From: Apium graveolens
Taxonomy: Eukaryota > Streptophyta > Magnoliopsida > Apiales > Apiaceae
DNA length: 64,000 nt
Direction: 5' to 3'
Assembly: GCF_009905375.1 (NCBI RefSeq)
Contig: NC_133653.1
Coordinates: 88,029,004 to 88,093,003 of the forward strand
Shown here: piece after piece, positions 34,980 to 47,382 of the stretch
Layout: the number at the start of each line of letters is the position of its first letter
Numbering within the stretch: position 1 is the stretch's first letter
Made by a program: the position numbers and the translations under genes
The notes under the pieces: model-generated
Databases searched by the model: none
What the model saw: only the letters and a program-made list of their open reading frames with translations
What the model was told of the DNA's origin: nothing

Positions 34980-35765
34980 TCCTCGAACTATGGATTTCAT
35001 CTAAGATCCAGTCCTTAAGCTCTTAAACGTTTGGAACCCAAATTCTGTAGGAATACCTCATTATTCATTTATCATCTTTCTTGGTATTAATCTCTTCTCC
35101 ATTTGTTGGCTCTCTGCCTTCATTCATCACTTTTTCTTGGCACAATATGATCTTCTCCAATAATTCGGGCTGTATTGCAATCTTAAATAGCTTTTCGATA
35201 CCGGCTCCGGTTACCTTCACTTCTATTTCCATTTTCTCGAAATCTCTTATCAACTCTCACAAAGACAGTTTCATCTTGAGTCTCTCTTTTATACTAAGGG
35301 CATTAGCCACCATTTTGGCTTTCCCTGGATGATAAAGAATCTCATAATTGTTATCCTCGATTAGCTCTATCCACCTCCTCTGGCGCATGTTGAGCTCTTT
35401 CTGCGTAAAAATGCACTAGAGCACTTATAACTTGTGTAAATCTCGCACTTCTCTCCATACAAGTAGTGCCTCCAATCTTTAGGGCAAAACTATTTCCACG
35501 AGCCCAAGCTCATGGGTGGGGATATCGAATTTTATATTCCCTTAATTGTCTTGACGCGTACGCGATTACCTTGTTGTGATGTATAAGAGCACCCTAATTC
35601 CTTATGCGAAGCGTCAATATAATTCACAAAATCTCCTTTTTCCATCCGGCAATGCCAACATAGGAGTCGTCACCAACCTTTTCTTTAGTTCTTAAAAGCT
35701 TTTCTTGCATTTCTCTGTCCATTCAAACTTCTCAGTCTTACGAGTAAGCCGCGTTAAAGGGGCTA
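34980..35765 (-). pseudogene. RNase H and linker to integrase of F, broken
   Basis: On the minus strand, from about 35765 downward, the end of the RT connection (RRFVQVCKDSSPF-like, near 35810-35760) leads to RNase H pieces: KVIAYASRQLREY (about 35590-35550), then RRWIELIEDNNYEILYHPGKA (about 35390-35325). The linker frame 35253-35065 (LIRDFEKMEIEVK...ELLEKIILCQE) follows, then a trace of the integrase zinc region near 35030-34990 (RIWVP-like). Several stops interrupt it. The order confirms a Ty3 pol on the minus strand. Confidence 0.8.
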
Positions 35766-35854
35766 CTATCTTTACAAACTTGAACGAACCTCCGGTAGTG
35801 ACCGGCCAATCCTACCTCTGGTAGTTTCCCTAACCATGGTCATCAATTCCTCAG

Positions 35855-36116
35855 TGGTCCTTCATTCATTCTTGTCAGGATCCTCCACGCGATCCTCCTC
35901 AACAACAATCCTTTCTAGGATAACATCCTCAACCGCTACATCCTCAATATGAACATCATCCAGTCCTGCGTTAGGAAGCTCTATCGGATCCACAATCCGA
36001 TCTCCAATTAGTAATAAAATATCATCGCGTTGTTGCTCCTCAACCTCAGGATTCGGAGTCCCGCTACCATATACGATAATGAACTACGTTTCTATCACGA
36101 TATTTATAAGGGTTCC
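35855..36116 (-). pseudogene. gag: Gag N-terminal fragment of F
   Basis: On the minus strand the sequence encodes an acidic segment (NPEVEEQQRDDILLL, VEDVILERIVVEEDR) typical of the variable N-terminus of chromovirus Gag. After about 35850 the reading matches the RT-connection region instead, so capsid, zinc knuckle, protease and nearly all RT are missing between them. Element G enters at 36116, and the leader of F continues at 41386. Confidence 0.6.
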
Positions 36117-36415
36117 TGTTACGACCGGCATTTTATGTAATATTATTTGTGAATTTGGTATAATATTAAGTCAAATGAAAATATATTCAATGATTGTACG
36201 TTTGTGTGAGTAAAAATTTCTGCATTATAAATTTGCTTTGGGTAGTATATGATTTTTCAAAGCAAGAGTTTATTTAATTTCTTTATTTTTTGATTTATAA
36301 GGAATATTCTAAGCTTTGGAAAAATCTTCTTTTAAAAGGCATTTTGTTCACAAATTTTGAAAATGATTTTATAAAGTCTTTAAAAATACAAGTTAATTTA
36401 TGGTATAAATTTTAT
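36117..36415 (+). repeat. Truncated 5' LTR of G
   Basis: It matches 37329-37627 until TAAATTTTAT, where it jumps into integrase coding sequence (GGAGTACCCG). The differences seen are A/G in GTGAGT(A/G)AAAA and T/C in AAGTCT(T/C)TAAA. Confidence 0.9.
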
Positions 36416-37294
36416 GGAGTACCCGTATCAATAGTTTCAGACAGAGATCCCCGATTTAACTCGAGATTCTGGAAGCAATTTCAGGAATGTCTTGGCACGA
36501 AGTTGAATATGAGCACGGCGTATCACCCGCAGACTGATGGTCAGAGCGAAAGGACGATTCAAACAATCGAAGACATGTTGCGCAGTTGTGCAATCGATTT
36601 TGCAGGAAGTTGGGACGACCACCTGCCATTGATTGAATTCTCATATAACAACAGCTATCATTCCAGTATCGGCATGCCACCATATGAAGCTTTGTACGGG
36701 CGAAAATGTAGATCACCAACAAGTTGGGATGAAGTAGGAGAAGGAAGAATTCTCGGCTCAGAATTGGTACAACAGTTGCATGACTCAGTCAAGTTAATTC
36801 AGAAAAGGTTGCTTGCTGCTCAAGATAGACAGAGGAAGTATGCGGATCCAGCGCGTAAGGATGTTCAATTCCAAATTGGCGAAGCTGTGTTGCTAAAGGT
36901 GTCACCTAGGAAAGGGTTGATGAGATATGGCAAGAAAGGAAAGTTAGCACCTAGATACATAGGTCCTTTTGAGATTTTGAGTCAAGTAGGAAAGGTGGCC
37001 TACGAGTTGGCCTTACCACCTCAGTATCGGCATGTGCATAATGTGTTCCATGTGTCGTTACTTAAGAAATATAATCCTGACACTAGCCATGTGATAGAAT
37101 ATGAACCCGTAGAAATTCAGGCAGACCTGTCATTTGTGGAGCAACCGGTTAAAATACTCGACTGGCAAGTAAAGAGTCTTAGAAATAAGTCAGTAAAGTT
37201 AGTAAAAGTACTTTGGAGGAACCCTAAGGTCGAAGAGTCGACTTGGGAGTTAGAGTCTGATATGCGTTCCCGGTATCCTCATCTGTTCTCTTAG
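36416..37294 (+). CDS. Integrase fragment with chromodomain (G)
   Basis: An open frame of 293 codons ends in TAG. It begins at [14 protein letters not shown], which holds the second catalytic Asp, then [14 protein letters not shown] with the catalytic Glu. The zinc module and first catalytic Asp are deleted, so integration activity is not expected. The GPF-like region ([14 protein letters not shown]) and [10 protein letters not shown] follow. The end (about 37150-37291; [21 protein letters not shown]) is a clear chromodomain with its aromatic residues. Upstream, the open frame extends to 36290 through LTR-derived codons with no initiation signal that I trust. No stop interrupts it, consistent with a young copy. 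Confidence 0.88.
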   Translation, partial: GVPVSIVSDRDPRFNSRFWKQFQECLGTKLNMSTAYHPQTDGQSERTIQTIEDMLRSCAIDFAGSWDDHLPLIEFSYNNSYHSSIGMPPYEALYGRKCRSPTSWDEVGEGRILGSELVQQLHDSVKLIQKRLLAAQDRQRKYADPARKDVQFQIGEAVLLKVSPRKGLMRYGKKGKLAPRYIGPFEILSQVGKVAYELALPPQYRHVHNVFHVSLLKKYNPDTSHVIEYEPVEIQADLSFVEQPVKILDWQVKSLRNKSVKLVKVLWRNPKVEESTWELESDMRSRYPHLFS

Positions 37295-37315
37295 ATTCTG
37301 GGGACAGAATCCCTT

Positions 37316-37328
37316 AAGGGGGAGAGGA
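37316..37328 (+). promoter_or_regulatory. Polypurine tract of G
   Basis: AAGGGGGAGAGGA immediately before the 3' LTR. Confidence 0.85.
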
Positions 37329-40300
37329 TGTTACGACCGGCATTTTATGTAATATTATTTGTGAATTTGGTATAATATTAAGTCAAATGAAAATATATTC
37401 AATGATTGTACGTTTGTGTGAGTGAAAATTTCTGCATTATAAATTTGCTTTGGGTAGTATATGATTTTTCAAAGCAAGAGTTTATTTAATTTCTTTATTT
37501 TTTGATTTATAAGGAATATTCTAAGCTTTGGAAAAATCTTCTTTTAAAAGGCATTTTGTTCACAAATTTTGAAAATGATTTTATAAAGTCTCTAAAAATA
37601 CAAGTTAATTTATGGTATAAATTTTATAATTTTTGAACTTGTATTTTATTTTATAAAAATAAATCATTATAAATTTTAGTTGTCATATTTATCAAATTAC
37701 ATTAATAACCTTGCATGCAAACTCTCTTCTATTTAATCAAAGGGCAAAGAAGAGATTCTCAACCCCACTAACTCACATTTTGCTAACCAATTTACCCCTT
37801 TACCCTTGCATGCAAATCTACCTAACTATATTGGAGGGTTACTCTTGTAAAATCTCAAACCCACTCACATTATAGTCAAATCAATGCATAAAAACAAGTC
37901 CAAGAAGTGATCATCACCTCACTTCACCCCACCACTTCACTCTCTTCTCCCTCCCTCCTCCCTCACCTCTCGGTTTTTCCCCTCCCCTCTCGGCAACCAC
38001 CAAAACCGAGCCCCATCCCCTTCTTTCTTCAACTCTCACTCAAACAATTATCTTATATCCAAGTAATTTTACTCCCTATATGTTATTCTTATATATATTC
38101 AAAAGTTTAGAGTGAAAAACCTATGTTTTGACCTTGCATGGTGATGTTTTTGTTAAACTCAAAGTGAACCTCCTTGATTCTTGTGAATCTAAGGATTTCA
38201 CCATGAGATATAGTATCATAGGGTCAAGAATGGCTAGACATAAGAGTGTTACACTTATGAAATGTTGTTCTTACCCTAATCCATTCGGCCATGACTTGAT
38301 AGGAGCCGAATGGATGGTGTTTTGTTGCCTTGTTACATTTTTGTGTATTTTGTGATGATAACGTGAATTTTATAGTAAAAGCTTGATAAAACCCTTTTTG
38401 CATGCTAGTTGATCATTTAGTTGTAATCCATGTTAGGCTTGCATGTTGAATTATGATAAAAATTTATTTGGAAATCATGTTGCTTTGGCTTGAAAGATCC
38501 GAAAGCATGCATGCATGTAAATCACTTTTGATTTTTTTTTGGAAGTTTTGATCATTTAGATTCATGTTGTTAGTGAGCCTTAATTTCAGTAGGAATAATG
38601 TATTAATATTGATTTATACTTCTTATTGCATGGTAATAATTCGTGGTTATCTATTATAAAAAAAATATATATCTTGTTGCTTCAAGAGCATAAAGGTTTG
38701 TGATTTGTAAAGAGTAGTCTCTTTTGTTTTGCCATAGTTGCACCTTAGGTAAGGATGATCTCACCAAGGTTATTTTGAGAAAAAAGGGAGTTAGTTCAGT
38801 AGAATACCATGTATAAGTCTTTGTTTAAGTTTTGAGTTGTTGTTAGATAGGTTTGTCAAGTCAAAGCCTTGGAAAAATGAGAGTTATAGTTTCTGCAGAA
38901 AAATCAGTTTAGTACCCTGAGGTTTAGAGTGAGTTTTGACCATGTCATTGATGTGCACTTTGAGGCCCAAGCTACCAGAAGTTAGTATGGGGAGTATATA
39001 ATAGGTTTTAGGAGTTGGTTGGAGGTTTGCATGTCATTTGGTTAGGTGCACAAGTAGAATAACAAAATCTGTCCAGCAGGGGACAGTTTTGTTGCAACTT
39101 AGAAATAGGGAGATTTGGCCATGTCATGGGTAGGCCCTCATTAGGCCCAATTGGGCCTTAGTTAGAGGGTATGTCAGAGAAGTTTTTCCAACCATAGTTC
39201 ATAGGATATGAGCTAGAACCATGTGTCACAAGATAATTCAAGTCAGGGCATTTTTTTGCCCAGAAAAACAGGGGAACCTTGGACTTTTAGCTTAGGCCCA
39301 AGAAGGCCCAAGCCAGGCCTTTGAGCCACATCAAGCTTGTGAGATGTCCTTAGGTCAGGAGAGTCTTGTGTAAAAATTTTGAAGAAAAACTTGTAGTTTA
39401 AGAGTGTCTAATGCACTCAAGAAACCTTAGTTACCATTCTGAAATTTGCACCAGTGAGCACTTTCACTTATCACATAGCTTTAGAACACTTAGAAGTGAG
39501 TATTAGGTCGACCACCATAGTTGTAAGATAGTATAAGGTCAGTAGAGCAAAAGGCACAAGTGAGGGTCAATAGGTTTTGGATAATTTAGGAAAGGCACAT
39601 TGAGTTAGGAAGCCCAAATTTGAAGACTTTGTTTAGTTAGCGACCAAGTGACTTAAGTGGTGAGTCGAGATCATCCAAGCCTAGTGTGGCATTATGGTGT
39701 ATATGATGTTATTTGGTATTAATATACGATATGTGATTATGTGGCTACGTGTGTACATTTGAAAATATAATGGTGGATATGAATTAAGTGCGTATAGGCC
39801 TAAGTGCCATCCATGTTTAATTTCGGGTTGTAAATAGGTTAAGATGGTAAGAATATATTATAATGAGGATTATTATTATTTATGTAGGATCTCGAGATGA
39901 GGGAAAACTTGCCATAAAAGTCGAGTGAAGCTCCAGTTGTTGCTCCTACCAGTCAGACCAGACCAGTCTATCTCAAGGCAAGTGATTCAACTTGACCTTC
40001 GTATTTACTGTAAACAGTTTATATATATCGATGCAATTATCCTAAGTCATTTTGATATATTTAAATCAAGCGTATCTTTTGTTTATCTTTGAGTTACATA
40101 GAGATGCCATGAACCCTCGAGTACGTATTGCAAGTAGTTCAAAAGTCTTTCATGATAGTTTAATGCCATGATAAAATAGAGATTTGTTATAATACTTTAT
40201 TGATCCTTTTGATTATCATGCTATTGATCCCTGAGAAATCTTGATATTGCACCCTGATGCTTTGATTCAACTCTTGAAATAACCTCGATAGAAACTTTAT

Positions 40301-41380
40301 CTTGATACCTAAAAGCCAATCATTTCTTAAATTCATTCATGATTGTTTGATAACCCTATCCTTACCCTAAAGCTTGATACCCTGTTATATCTTGAGCTGA
40401 TGATCACTTTCTTTATATTTTAACACCTCTATCCTATTGGAACCAGTGATGCTTATCTTCTTGATGTTCTAATACCTATACCTTGTCTACAACCATTGCT
40501 TTAAGCCTAGTTTGGCATTACTCTTTCATATTATCCAATAGCCTTGCTCAATTTCCTTGTCAAAGTTCTTATTTATGGAAACCTCTCAATTACCCTAATA
40601 TAGTAAGTCTAGTGGATCATGGCCCTGAGATTTAGTGTCATATTTCCAGTGTTTCAAGTTGATCTATAATCCCTTGATAAAAATGATTACAGTCGAAAGA
40701 GATTTTGTCATAAATCGGCATCAGTTTTTAAAATGATTTAAAATGTGGATTTTTCAGTCCCAAAGGGGGATAAATGTTTTCTTTGAATGGTGGATCTGGA
40801 CTGAGATGCGAGTCCTTTCCACACTTATATTAGGCTTAAAAGTTGCCTAGGGATTCCCAATAATGTTTTAGAACCCAGCGAGGTTCGGGATTACTTCGCG
40901 GCTGATCACCGGCTGTAATCCGTAGCGTCATAAAATGATTTTGATTAAGAATGATTTTAAAATTGTTTTGATGCAAGCATAATGATGCCAACTCACATAA
41001 GTTTTATCTCTCGTTATCATTGATTATGTCTTTCCATTGTCATTCCTAAAGGTATATCTCGATTTATGTTTTGCGTTGTACTGTTAGCACTTGTTGAGCT
41101 TTTGGCTCACTTCTTGCTTTACCCTGATATTACAGCTAGCAGCTATGGTTAGATTCAAGCAGACTGCCCGTAAGACCTGTGATGCTGATGTTTATGTTCG
41201 AGCTCAGGTAGAATAAATAATAATAGCTGTGAGGATTCGGTATTTGTAATCAGATGTAATAGCTGGTAGTGATGGGCTGTTCCAAACCCTAAACTGTAAG
41301 ATCTTGGATTGGTTGTGTATCCTTCATTAAAATGATGTAATAGCTATATTTATTTCGCTATTTAAGTTGGGGGTGTGACA
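37329..41380 (+). repeat. 3' LTR of G (4052 bp)
   Basis: It starts TGTTACGACCGGCATTTTATG and ends GTTGGGGGTGTGACA. Non-coding; the frames at 37907-38110 and 38128-38355 show no family features. Its start resembles that of K (TGTAACGACCGAGG on the minus strand at 54238). Confidence 0.9.
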
Positions 41381-41385
41381 GTTCC

Positions 41386-41508
41386 TATAAGGGTTTTAAC
41401 TGTCAGTACTACGTTAGGTAGTCCGACTATGAACTTGGCAAGAGTCCTTATTATCTTAGTGAACTTATTATTTTAACATCACATCATCTCTGAGGTTTAT
41501 AACGCTTA
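41386..41508 (-). mobile_element. Leader of F next to its primer site
   Basis: A short 123-base piece of F between G and the primer-binding site. In the minus-strand sense it is the untranslated leader, possibly with the first gag codons. GTTCC at 41381-41385 is the G target duplication. Confidence 0.6.
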
Positions 41509-41520
41509 GCTCTGATACCA
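41509..41520 (-). promoter_or_regulatory. Primer-binding site of F (initiator tRNA-Met type)
   Basis: TGGTATCAGAGC on the minus strand, 4 bases from the LTR edge at 41525. Confidence 0.88.
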
Positions 41521-41524
41521 TTTC

Positions 41525-44500
41525 TGTAATACCCCCAAATCCGGGGTCGGGGATCCGGGTTGTCACGAGTTCCATTTCCCTTAATAACACCCAATCTTAA
41601 TAAACAATCAACTACTCCGTACTGTGACCCCACAATAAACACACACACCACAAGTTATAGTCTCAGAGATGAATATCCAAAAATAACACGAGTCATTTTA
41701 TTCCACAATTATTTGCCATTACACCTTAAAAGGGTTTCTGAATAAATTTACATTTTCCTTGCCATTATTACAATTTATATATATACATAAGTCTGGTACA
41801 TCAAAAGTTGAAAGCCTAGCCTATTGGTAGATCCTACCTCAGCTACAACGGCATCAACGCCTACAGGAAACTGCGGAACGTTTCCTATTCGCTCGCGAAT
41901 TGGGAGCTTGATCATGTTCATCTTGTCTATCTGTTGTTGTGTGATGAAAGAAGAAATCAAGGGTGAGCAACACGCCCACCGAAATAATATGTATAATAAT
42001 TAACAATATATGAGCATTCTCATAGTACTCATGAAAGTCTTGGTCAAGAAGAAATGAACCAAGTTTGATCTCTTAATGCGACCAAGTCGCAAAATATTCA
42101 GTAGATATGTACATAAACTTTTCAAAATCTTGGAAGTCCTCTTCTATGCATAATAAACACAGAGTTCCAGTTTATAACTGTATAAAAATATCGTTGCAAG
42201 GTGATCTCATATATTTAACCTTGTGTCAACGTTTTTCTGAAAATCTTTGACATGCATAAGATAATCATTTACTAGATATAAGTTTAAAAGATGAAGTTAA
42301 AAGATACTCCAATATACTTATATCTTTTCCGAATACTACTTGAACTACCACCGTTCAAGTTATAATTAGTTTTAAAAGTTCATCACATAGATGAGACTAC
42401 AAGACAAGATTTGAATAGATTCAATCTTTATGATATCATTCAAAAGAAATGAACTTACGAGATACTTCATTAAGTCGCGATATATATATCCATATATATA
42501 TCTCATACATTTCCTGAAAACCTCTGCCATGTAAAGTATGAACAGAGTTTGTAACATCCAATGAATTTTGGAAAGGAAAAGAATTTTGGCATAAACCCGA
42601 TATCTTGCTGATCAGGCAAAGATACCAATAAGTAACCTTTTCTACTGTAGATGGATGAATTCCTCGCCGGTCATCACCCAGGCCGCATTAGGACCTCGCG
42701 CTAGACCGTTACCCGGCCACTCACACATGGATGGACTGTCACCCAGCCTCTTACACCTTCATAGACCGTACCCCGGCCTGTCGCTTATGCCGACTCAATT
42801 AGATGGACTTACTTCCCGAACATTAGGCAAGTAATCAAATTGTTTTCTCAAAACTGCAACCTCGTTGCGAATATAAATACACCACAGAGCCGGATCCCTA
42901 AGATTTTTGAGCGAATATTCAAGTCTCCTTCGAAAGGAAGATCTTAAATCTGAAAACGAGTTTTTGGGATCCGCTCTAACTTTTAAAATCATTTTGAAGA
43001 CTCGAAAACATTTTTAAGAATGTTTGGAGTAATGCTGATTTAATAAAATAAATCAGTCCCGATATATTAGAAAATATCTGAATATTATTATTTAAATAAT
43101 ATTCCCATAAGGATAATCCTTATAAAAATAATTGAAGTAAAAGTTTTAAAACTCATACTTGAAATGAATAATAAATAACCAAAGATATACTTATACGAAA
43201 GTACGATATTTATTTGAATAATCAAAAATAAGTTTGATTATCGAAACATTATTCTTTAATAAAATAAAGAATATTATTTAATAAAAGAAGCGGAGTCATA
43301 AGTCCTCAAATGAATATTCAAAATAATATTCATTGAATAAAATAAAATTATCGAATAAACCTTATTCGATTAATAGTTTTGAAAACTATATCTATATATA
43401 TATAAATAAATATATATATATATATTATACTCGGGAACATCGACTCCCGGTTTAGAAAAATGTTCACCTTTGGGTCCCCTATACTAAGGGTATACGCAAC
43501 TACTGCTTATCTCTAGCATAAGTATTATGCAACTTATAAGCATTTGAATCAATAATTAGATATCAAGATTATGAAACAGACATGCACATATACCATATCA
43601 GCATGCTCAAATATATCGCAAAATTTGCTAATAACAATCATGCACTTATCACAAGATAATGCATATACGTATATTTACATCACAACAACAGTATAACGGG
43701 TAAAAAACTTGCCTGAGCGACTGGGGGTGGTAAAAGTCCCGGGATGAGTCTGGTAACCTATAAACCACATATAAGTTGGAATTAAACCAAAGTCGCTTAA
43801 GAATCTATACTTTAACCAATTAGACTCTAACGCTCGCTTTGCGCTTAATGATTCACTTAAGTCGCTCGAGTACCCTCGGCTCCACCATTTTTAATAAATT
43901 AACCATTAAGAGTTTTAAGGCGATTCTTTCGCGAGTACCCTCCCAACTGCCTAATTCACTTTAAATAATTGTTTTATACTCCCATTCGTCATTTAAGGGC
44001 CTAACCAAGGTTTCAAAGTAAGGCGAGGGGTAATGGTTCGGTCGCGAAACGTCGTTACTTAAACGGTCGTTTCTCCTAAACCGTACATCGGATTCAAGAG
44101 AACCACATATCAAAATGAAGCTCGTAACATGAACTATCTAATCATGGTAATGGTCAAAACCTAACAGTGAGTTCACGGGTCCTGATGTTAAGAACAGAAC
44201 AGTTAAGGAAAATCGGGCATTATGACGTTTATGTTTACGCGATTTCCAATTTAATTAACACTCTAAATTATCATCAATTCACTCACAACCACCAATACAA
44301 AAATATTCAACCATCATACTACAAACTCAGTCCCCAAATCCAAATTTTACCAATTTATCCAACCAATCAAAGACCCAATATTCAAAAACCAATACAAATC
44401 CACCAAAACTACTTATAATCAAAGATCAAGCCTTAATACTAACAATGCTTCAATAAAACTTAATGGAATCATAAAATCTAAGCTAGGGTTTGAAGTTGAT

Positions 44501-45472
44501 ACCTTCCTTGGTAGGTGTTAAGTTTCTAGGAAGCCTTAGGGAGCCTTAATCTAACCTCCTACAAGCTTGATCTTTCCAAAAAATTAAGAACACAAAGTTA
44601 GGTTCTGAAGTTTCTAAAAGTCAGATTGAAAGAACTGTCAAAACGAGGGTCTTACCATGCTTATTTGGATGAGACTTGTGAACAAGAATTGTAGGTCATC
44701 TCAATACCTTTCCAAAGAGCTATAGAACATACTATTTGAGTGAGTATTGAAGGAGATATGGTAGTTTGAAGTTGCTGCTCTGGTTTTGGCCGAGAGCTTT
44801 GTTCTTGGAAGCAAAAGTCAACTCTCCTTCTTTTTGTTTTATGAAATAATGCTTGGTTGCTTCTCTTTTTGTCTTAGCCAATGATTTAAATTTTTTACCA
44901 TGGTTAATTTTGCATGGTCCAAAATCTACCAACAAAACAAAATCCCTTTGTCATGCTTATGTCATCAAGCGTGTGTCATCTTTTTACACTTGTCTTCCCT
45001 TTGTGGTATGATGACATCATCACCCACTAACCTCTTTGATTAACCCTTAATTACTTGGCTAATGACCGCTTATCTGTTATACGGTTCGCTTAACTTTCGT
45101 TCTCCTTCGTAGTATGAGGGATCCTATCCGGGATCTTATTACTTGGGTTCCCCTAAACCTTTCTCAATATTTTATATTCTTTTTTTGATCCTCTCTTATA
45201 ATCCTTGAATATGAATCATTTTAATCACGTTACCTTATACTCAATTCTTTCAGTATCTAGTGAATTTTCGGGAAAAAATCAAAGTGTCCGGATTCGAATT
45301 CTGACGACCTTTACATACACTCATTTACTTTATGGAATACCAATACGATCTCAGAATTTCCATAACAGTACTCCTATATAGTGTTGTCTGATAATTTTCT
45401 TTAATCAGCATCATCAGCAAAAAGTTACTATTCATCAGTGTTTCAAAAATTCCAAAAATTGGGGTTATTACA
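41525..45472 (-). repeat. 5' LTR of F (3948 bp)
   Basis: Plus-strand edges are TGTAATACCCCCAAATCC and GGGGTTATTACA, followed by GAAGT. It is near-identical to 26688-30670 apart from scattered substitutions, a single rather than double GAGTCATAAGTCCTC block (about 43294-43340), and about 20 extra bases near 44040 (GGTCGCGAAACGTC). The C in the outer TGTAACAC of the left LTR is T here. Confidence 0.92.
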
Positions 45473-45477
45473 GAAGT

Positions 45478-46830
45478 TTTCCAGGAAAAGGTGTAACATC
45501 TGATAAGAAAGGTTTCAGAAAATCTGAAGGCAAAGGAGGAAAGTCTGACAGAGGAGATTACTCAAATGTTAAATGCTACAACTGTGGTGAGAAAGGCCAC
45601 ATATCTCCTGATTGCAGAAAAGGAAAGAGTGACAAAGGCAAGGCTCTTTTCACAAGAAGAAAAGCTGGTCAGATGCTTCAAATTCTGTGGATGAGGAAAA
45701 CTATGCCTTGATGGCAAATGCTGGTAGCAGTTCTGATACTGCTGACTTAAAGGTACATCAAACTACTTATGCCTTTCATACTGATGATATTACTGAGTTG
45801 AGACGATATCTTAAAACCATGTTCATTAGTTATAAAGATCAAACTTTAACATGTGAGAGATTAACTTCTGCAAATCTTGCTTATAAAAAGAGGAATGATT
45901 ATTTAGAAAAAGAGTTAGTCATGTTCCATCAAACTCAGAAAGACAGAGATGGTGCCTTCTATGTTAGGGATGAAGTGCTAAAAATGAATGAATCTCTAAG
46001 AACTGAGTTAGAAAAGGAAAGAGAGATTATCAGGACTTGGACTAACTCTGGCAAAGCAACTCAGGATATTCTTAGTAGTGGAAACTGGAAAGAGGGCTTA
46101 GGTTATGGAGATGATAAAAACAGTAAGGGAACTGTAGAAACTGAGCCTATAGTTGTTAAACAAAAACCAAAGGTAAATCCTGTTAAGTTTGTAACTGCGA
46201 AGTCTGATATTGAGAAATCAGAAGTTAAGGAGAAATTAACTTCTGACAAACCTAAACAGGATAAGCCAACTGAAGTTAACATAGGCTTAATGACTAAGAA
46301 GTAGCATAAGCATAAGCTGAAAGAGGTTAAAAATGTAAATAAGGTAAAGCCACCTAGGAAAAATAGGAATGGAAAGGAAGGTGTAAATAAAAGTAACAAT
46401 TATAAGCCTGTTCCTAATGCTCCTAGAAAAACATGTCATAACTGTGGAAATTCTAACCATCTGGCTTCTTTTGCAGGAAGAATAAGAACATAAACTCTTT
46501 ACCTTTAAAATCAGGAGTTAAGAGTCAGTCTGTTAGATATAAGCCACAAAATCCTTGTTTTCATTATGGTAGTTTATGGCATTCCATTTATACTTGTAAG
46601 GAATATCATAGTTTGTACTATGATTATTATCAAGTAAAACCTTCTTTAAAGAAAGTTAGCATTATTCCTTCTAGTGTAAGTTCTGATGCAAAGTCTGATA
46701 TTGCAAATTCTGATAAGAAAACTGTTAACATAAACTCTGATGCTAAATCCGCTGCGAATGTTAACAAACTTAAGAAGGCAAAAGGATCCAAGCAAGTCTG
46801 GGTCCTTAAAACTAATCATTAGTGGTCTTT
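45478..46830 (+). pseudogene. gag: Gag of D, C-terminal half
   Basis: Gag of D resumes after F. The CCHC knuckle CYNCGEKGHISPDC is at 45574-45615. The frame 45687-46304 carries the coiled-coil-like region and the SGNWKEGLGY block, ending in a TAG that replaces a Gln or Lys codon. A second knuckle (CHNCGNSNH..., from about 46434) and a third (from about 46553, second Cys changed to Tyr) follow in broken frames, and 46613-46822 holds NSD/SSD-rich codons. Compared with C, knuckle 3 decayed at a different residue, so the two copies decayed independently. Confidence 0.82.
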
Positions 46831-46834
46831 GTGA

Positions 46835-47382
46835 TTGCAGGGCAACTGGAAGAACATCCTAGTTCTGGACAGTGGATGTTCAGGACATATGACTGGAAAT
46901 AAAGCCCTGCTATTAGACTTTGTGGAGAAAGCTGGCCCAGGTGTTTCTTATGGAGATGGCAATATAGGAAAAAACTCTGGGATATGGCAATATCAATCTT
47001 GGGAATGTCATCATTGAAAAAGTAGCTCTGGTCTCAGGACTTAAACACAATCTGCTGAGTGTGAGTCAAATCTGTGACAGAGGTTATCATGTGGATTTCT
47101 TTGAAGAACACTGTGAAGTTGTAAGCAAATCCACAGGCAAAGTTGTTCTGAAAGGATACAGGCATGGTAACATTTATGAAGCCAAGCTTTCAACAAGTAC
47201 TGAAGGTTCTGTAATCTGTTTGTTAAGAAGAGCATCAATTGAAGAAAGCTGGAATTGGCATCATTTAAATTTCAACAATATAAATGAACTAGTCAAGAAA
47301 GATCTTGTGAGAGGACTGCCAAAATCAGTATTTGCTCCTGATGGCCTTTGTGATTCATGTCAGGAGGCAAAACAAAGAAAAT
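46835..47382 (+). pseudogene. Protease and start of integrase of D
   Basis: The protease motif LDSGCSGHMTGN lies at about 46862-46900, and the frame is lost by a one-base insertion near 46970. In the frame from 47061, SQICDRGYHVDFFEEHCEVV leads to the GAG-pre-integrase module. There WNWHHLNFNN lacks four residues found in C (12 bases shorter), so one zinc-binding His region is altered. The CDSCQEAKQRK block follows. Element H enters at 47383 after AAAAT, and the remaining D sequence is outside the window or beyond the gap. Confidence 0.82.

Larger units (their letters stand above)
36117..41380 (+). mobile_element. Ty3 chromovirus retrotransposon G, internally deleted
   Basis: The element runs from TGTTACGACCGGC to GGGGGTGTGACA and is flanked by GTTCC (36112-36116 and 41381-41385). 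It holds the first 299 bases of a 5' LTR, an integrase fragment with chromodomain, a polypurine tract, and a full 3' LTR of 4052 bases. The 3' part of the 5' LTR, primer site, gag, protease, RT, RNase H and the N-terminal part of integrase are gone. The 299 shared LTR bases differ at only two positions that I can find, so G inserted recently. Confidence 0.92.
26688..45472 (-). mobile_element. Ty3 chromovirus retrotransposon F, split by element G
   Basis: Both LTRs have TG...CA ends and are flanked by GAAGT (26683-26687 and 45473-45477). The primer site at 41509-41520 and polypurine complement at 30671-30683 fix it on the minus strand. The interior keeps an N-terminal gag fragment, RNase H, the RNase H to integrase linker, integrase and a degraded chromodomain; most of gag, protease and RT is missing. 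G (36117-41380) is inserted near the gag start. LTRs of nearly 4 kb and a chromodomain fit the Tekay/Del type. Non-autonomous and decayed. Confidence 0.9.

Noticed and set aside
37907..38355. Two frames at the start of the G 3' LTR that look like a small gene with a signal peptide
   Set aside because: Within a full LTR, no introns or domain, and the 5' LTR copy of the region is deleted so no test of conservation is possible.
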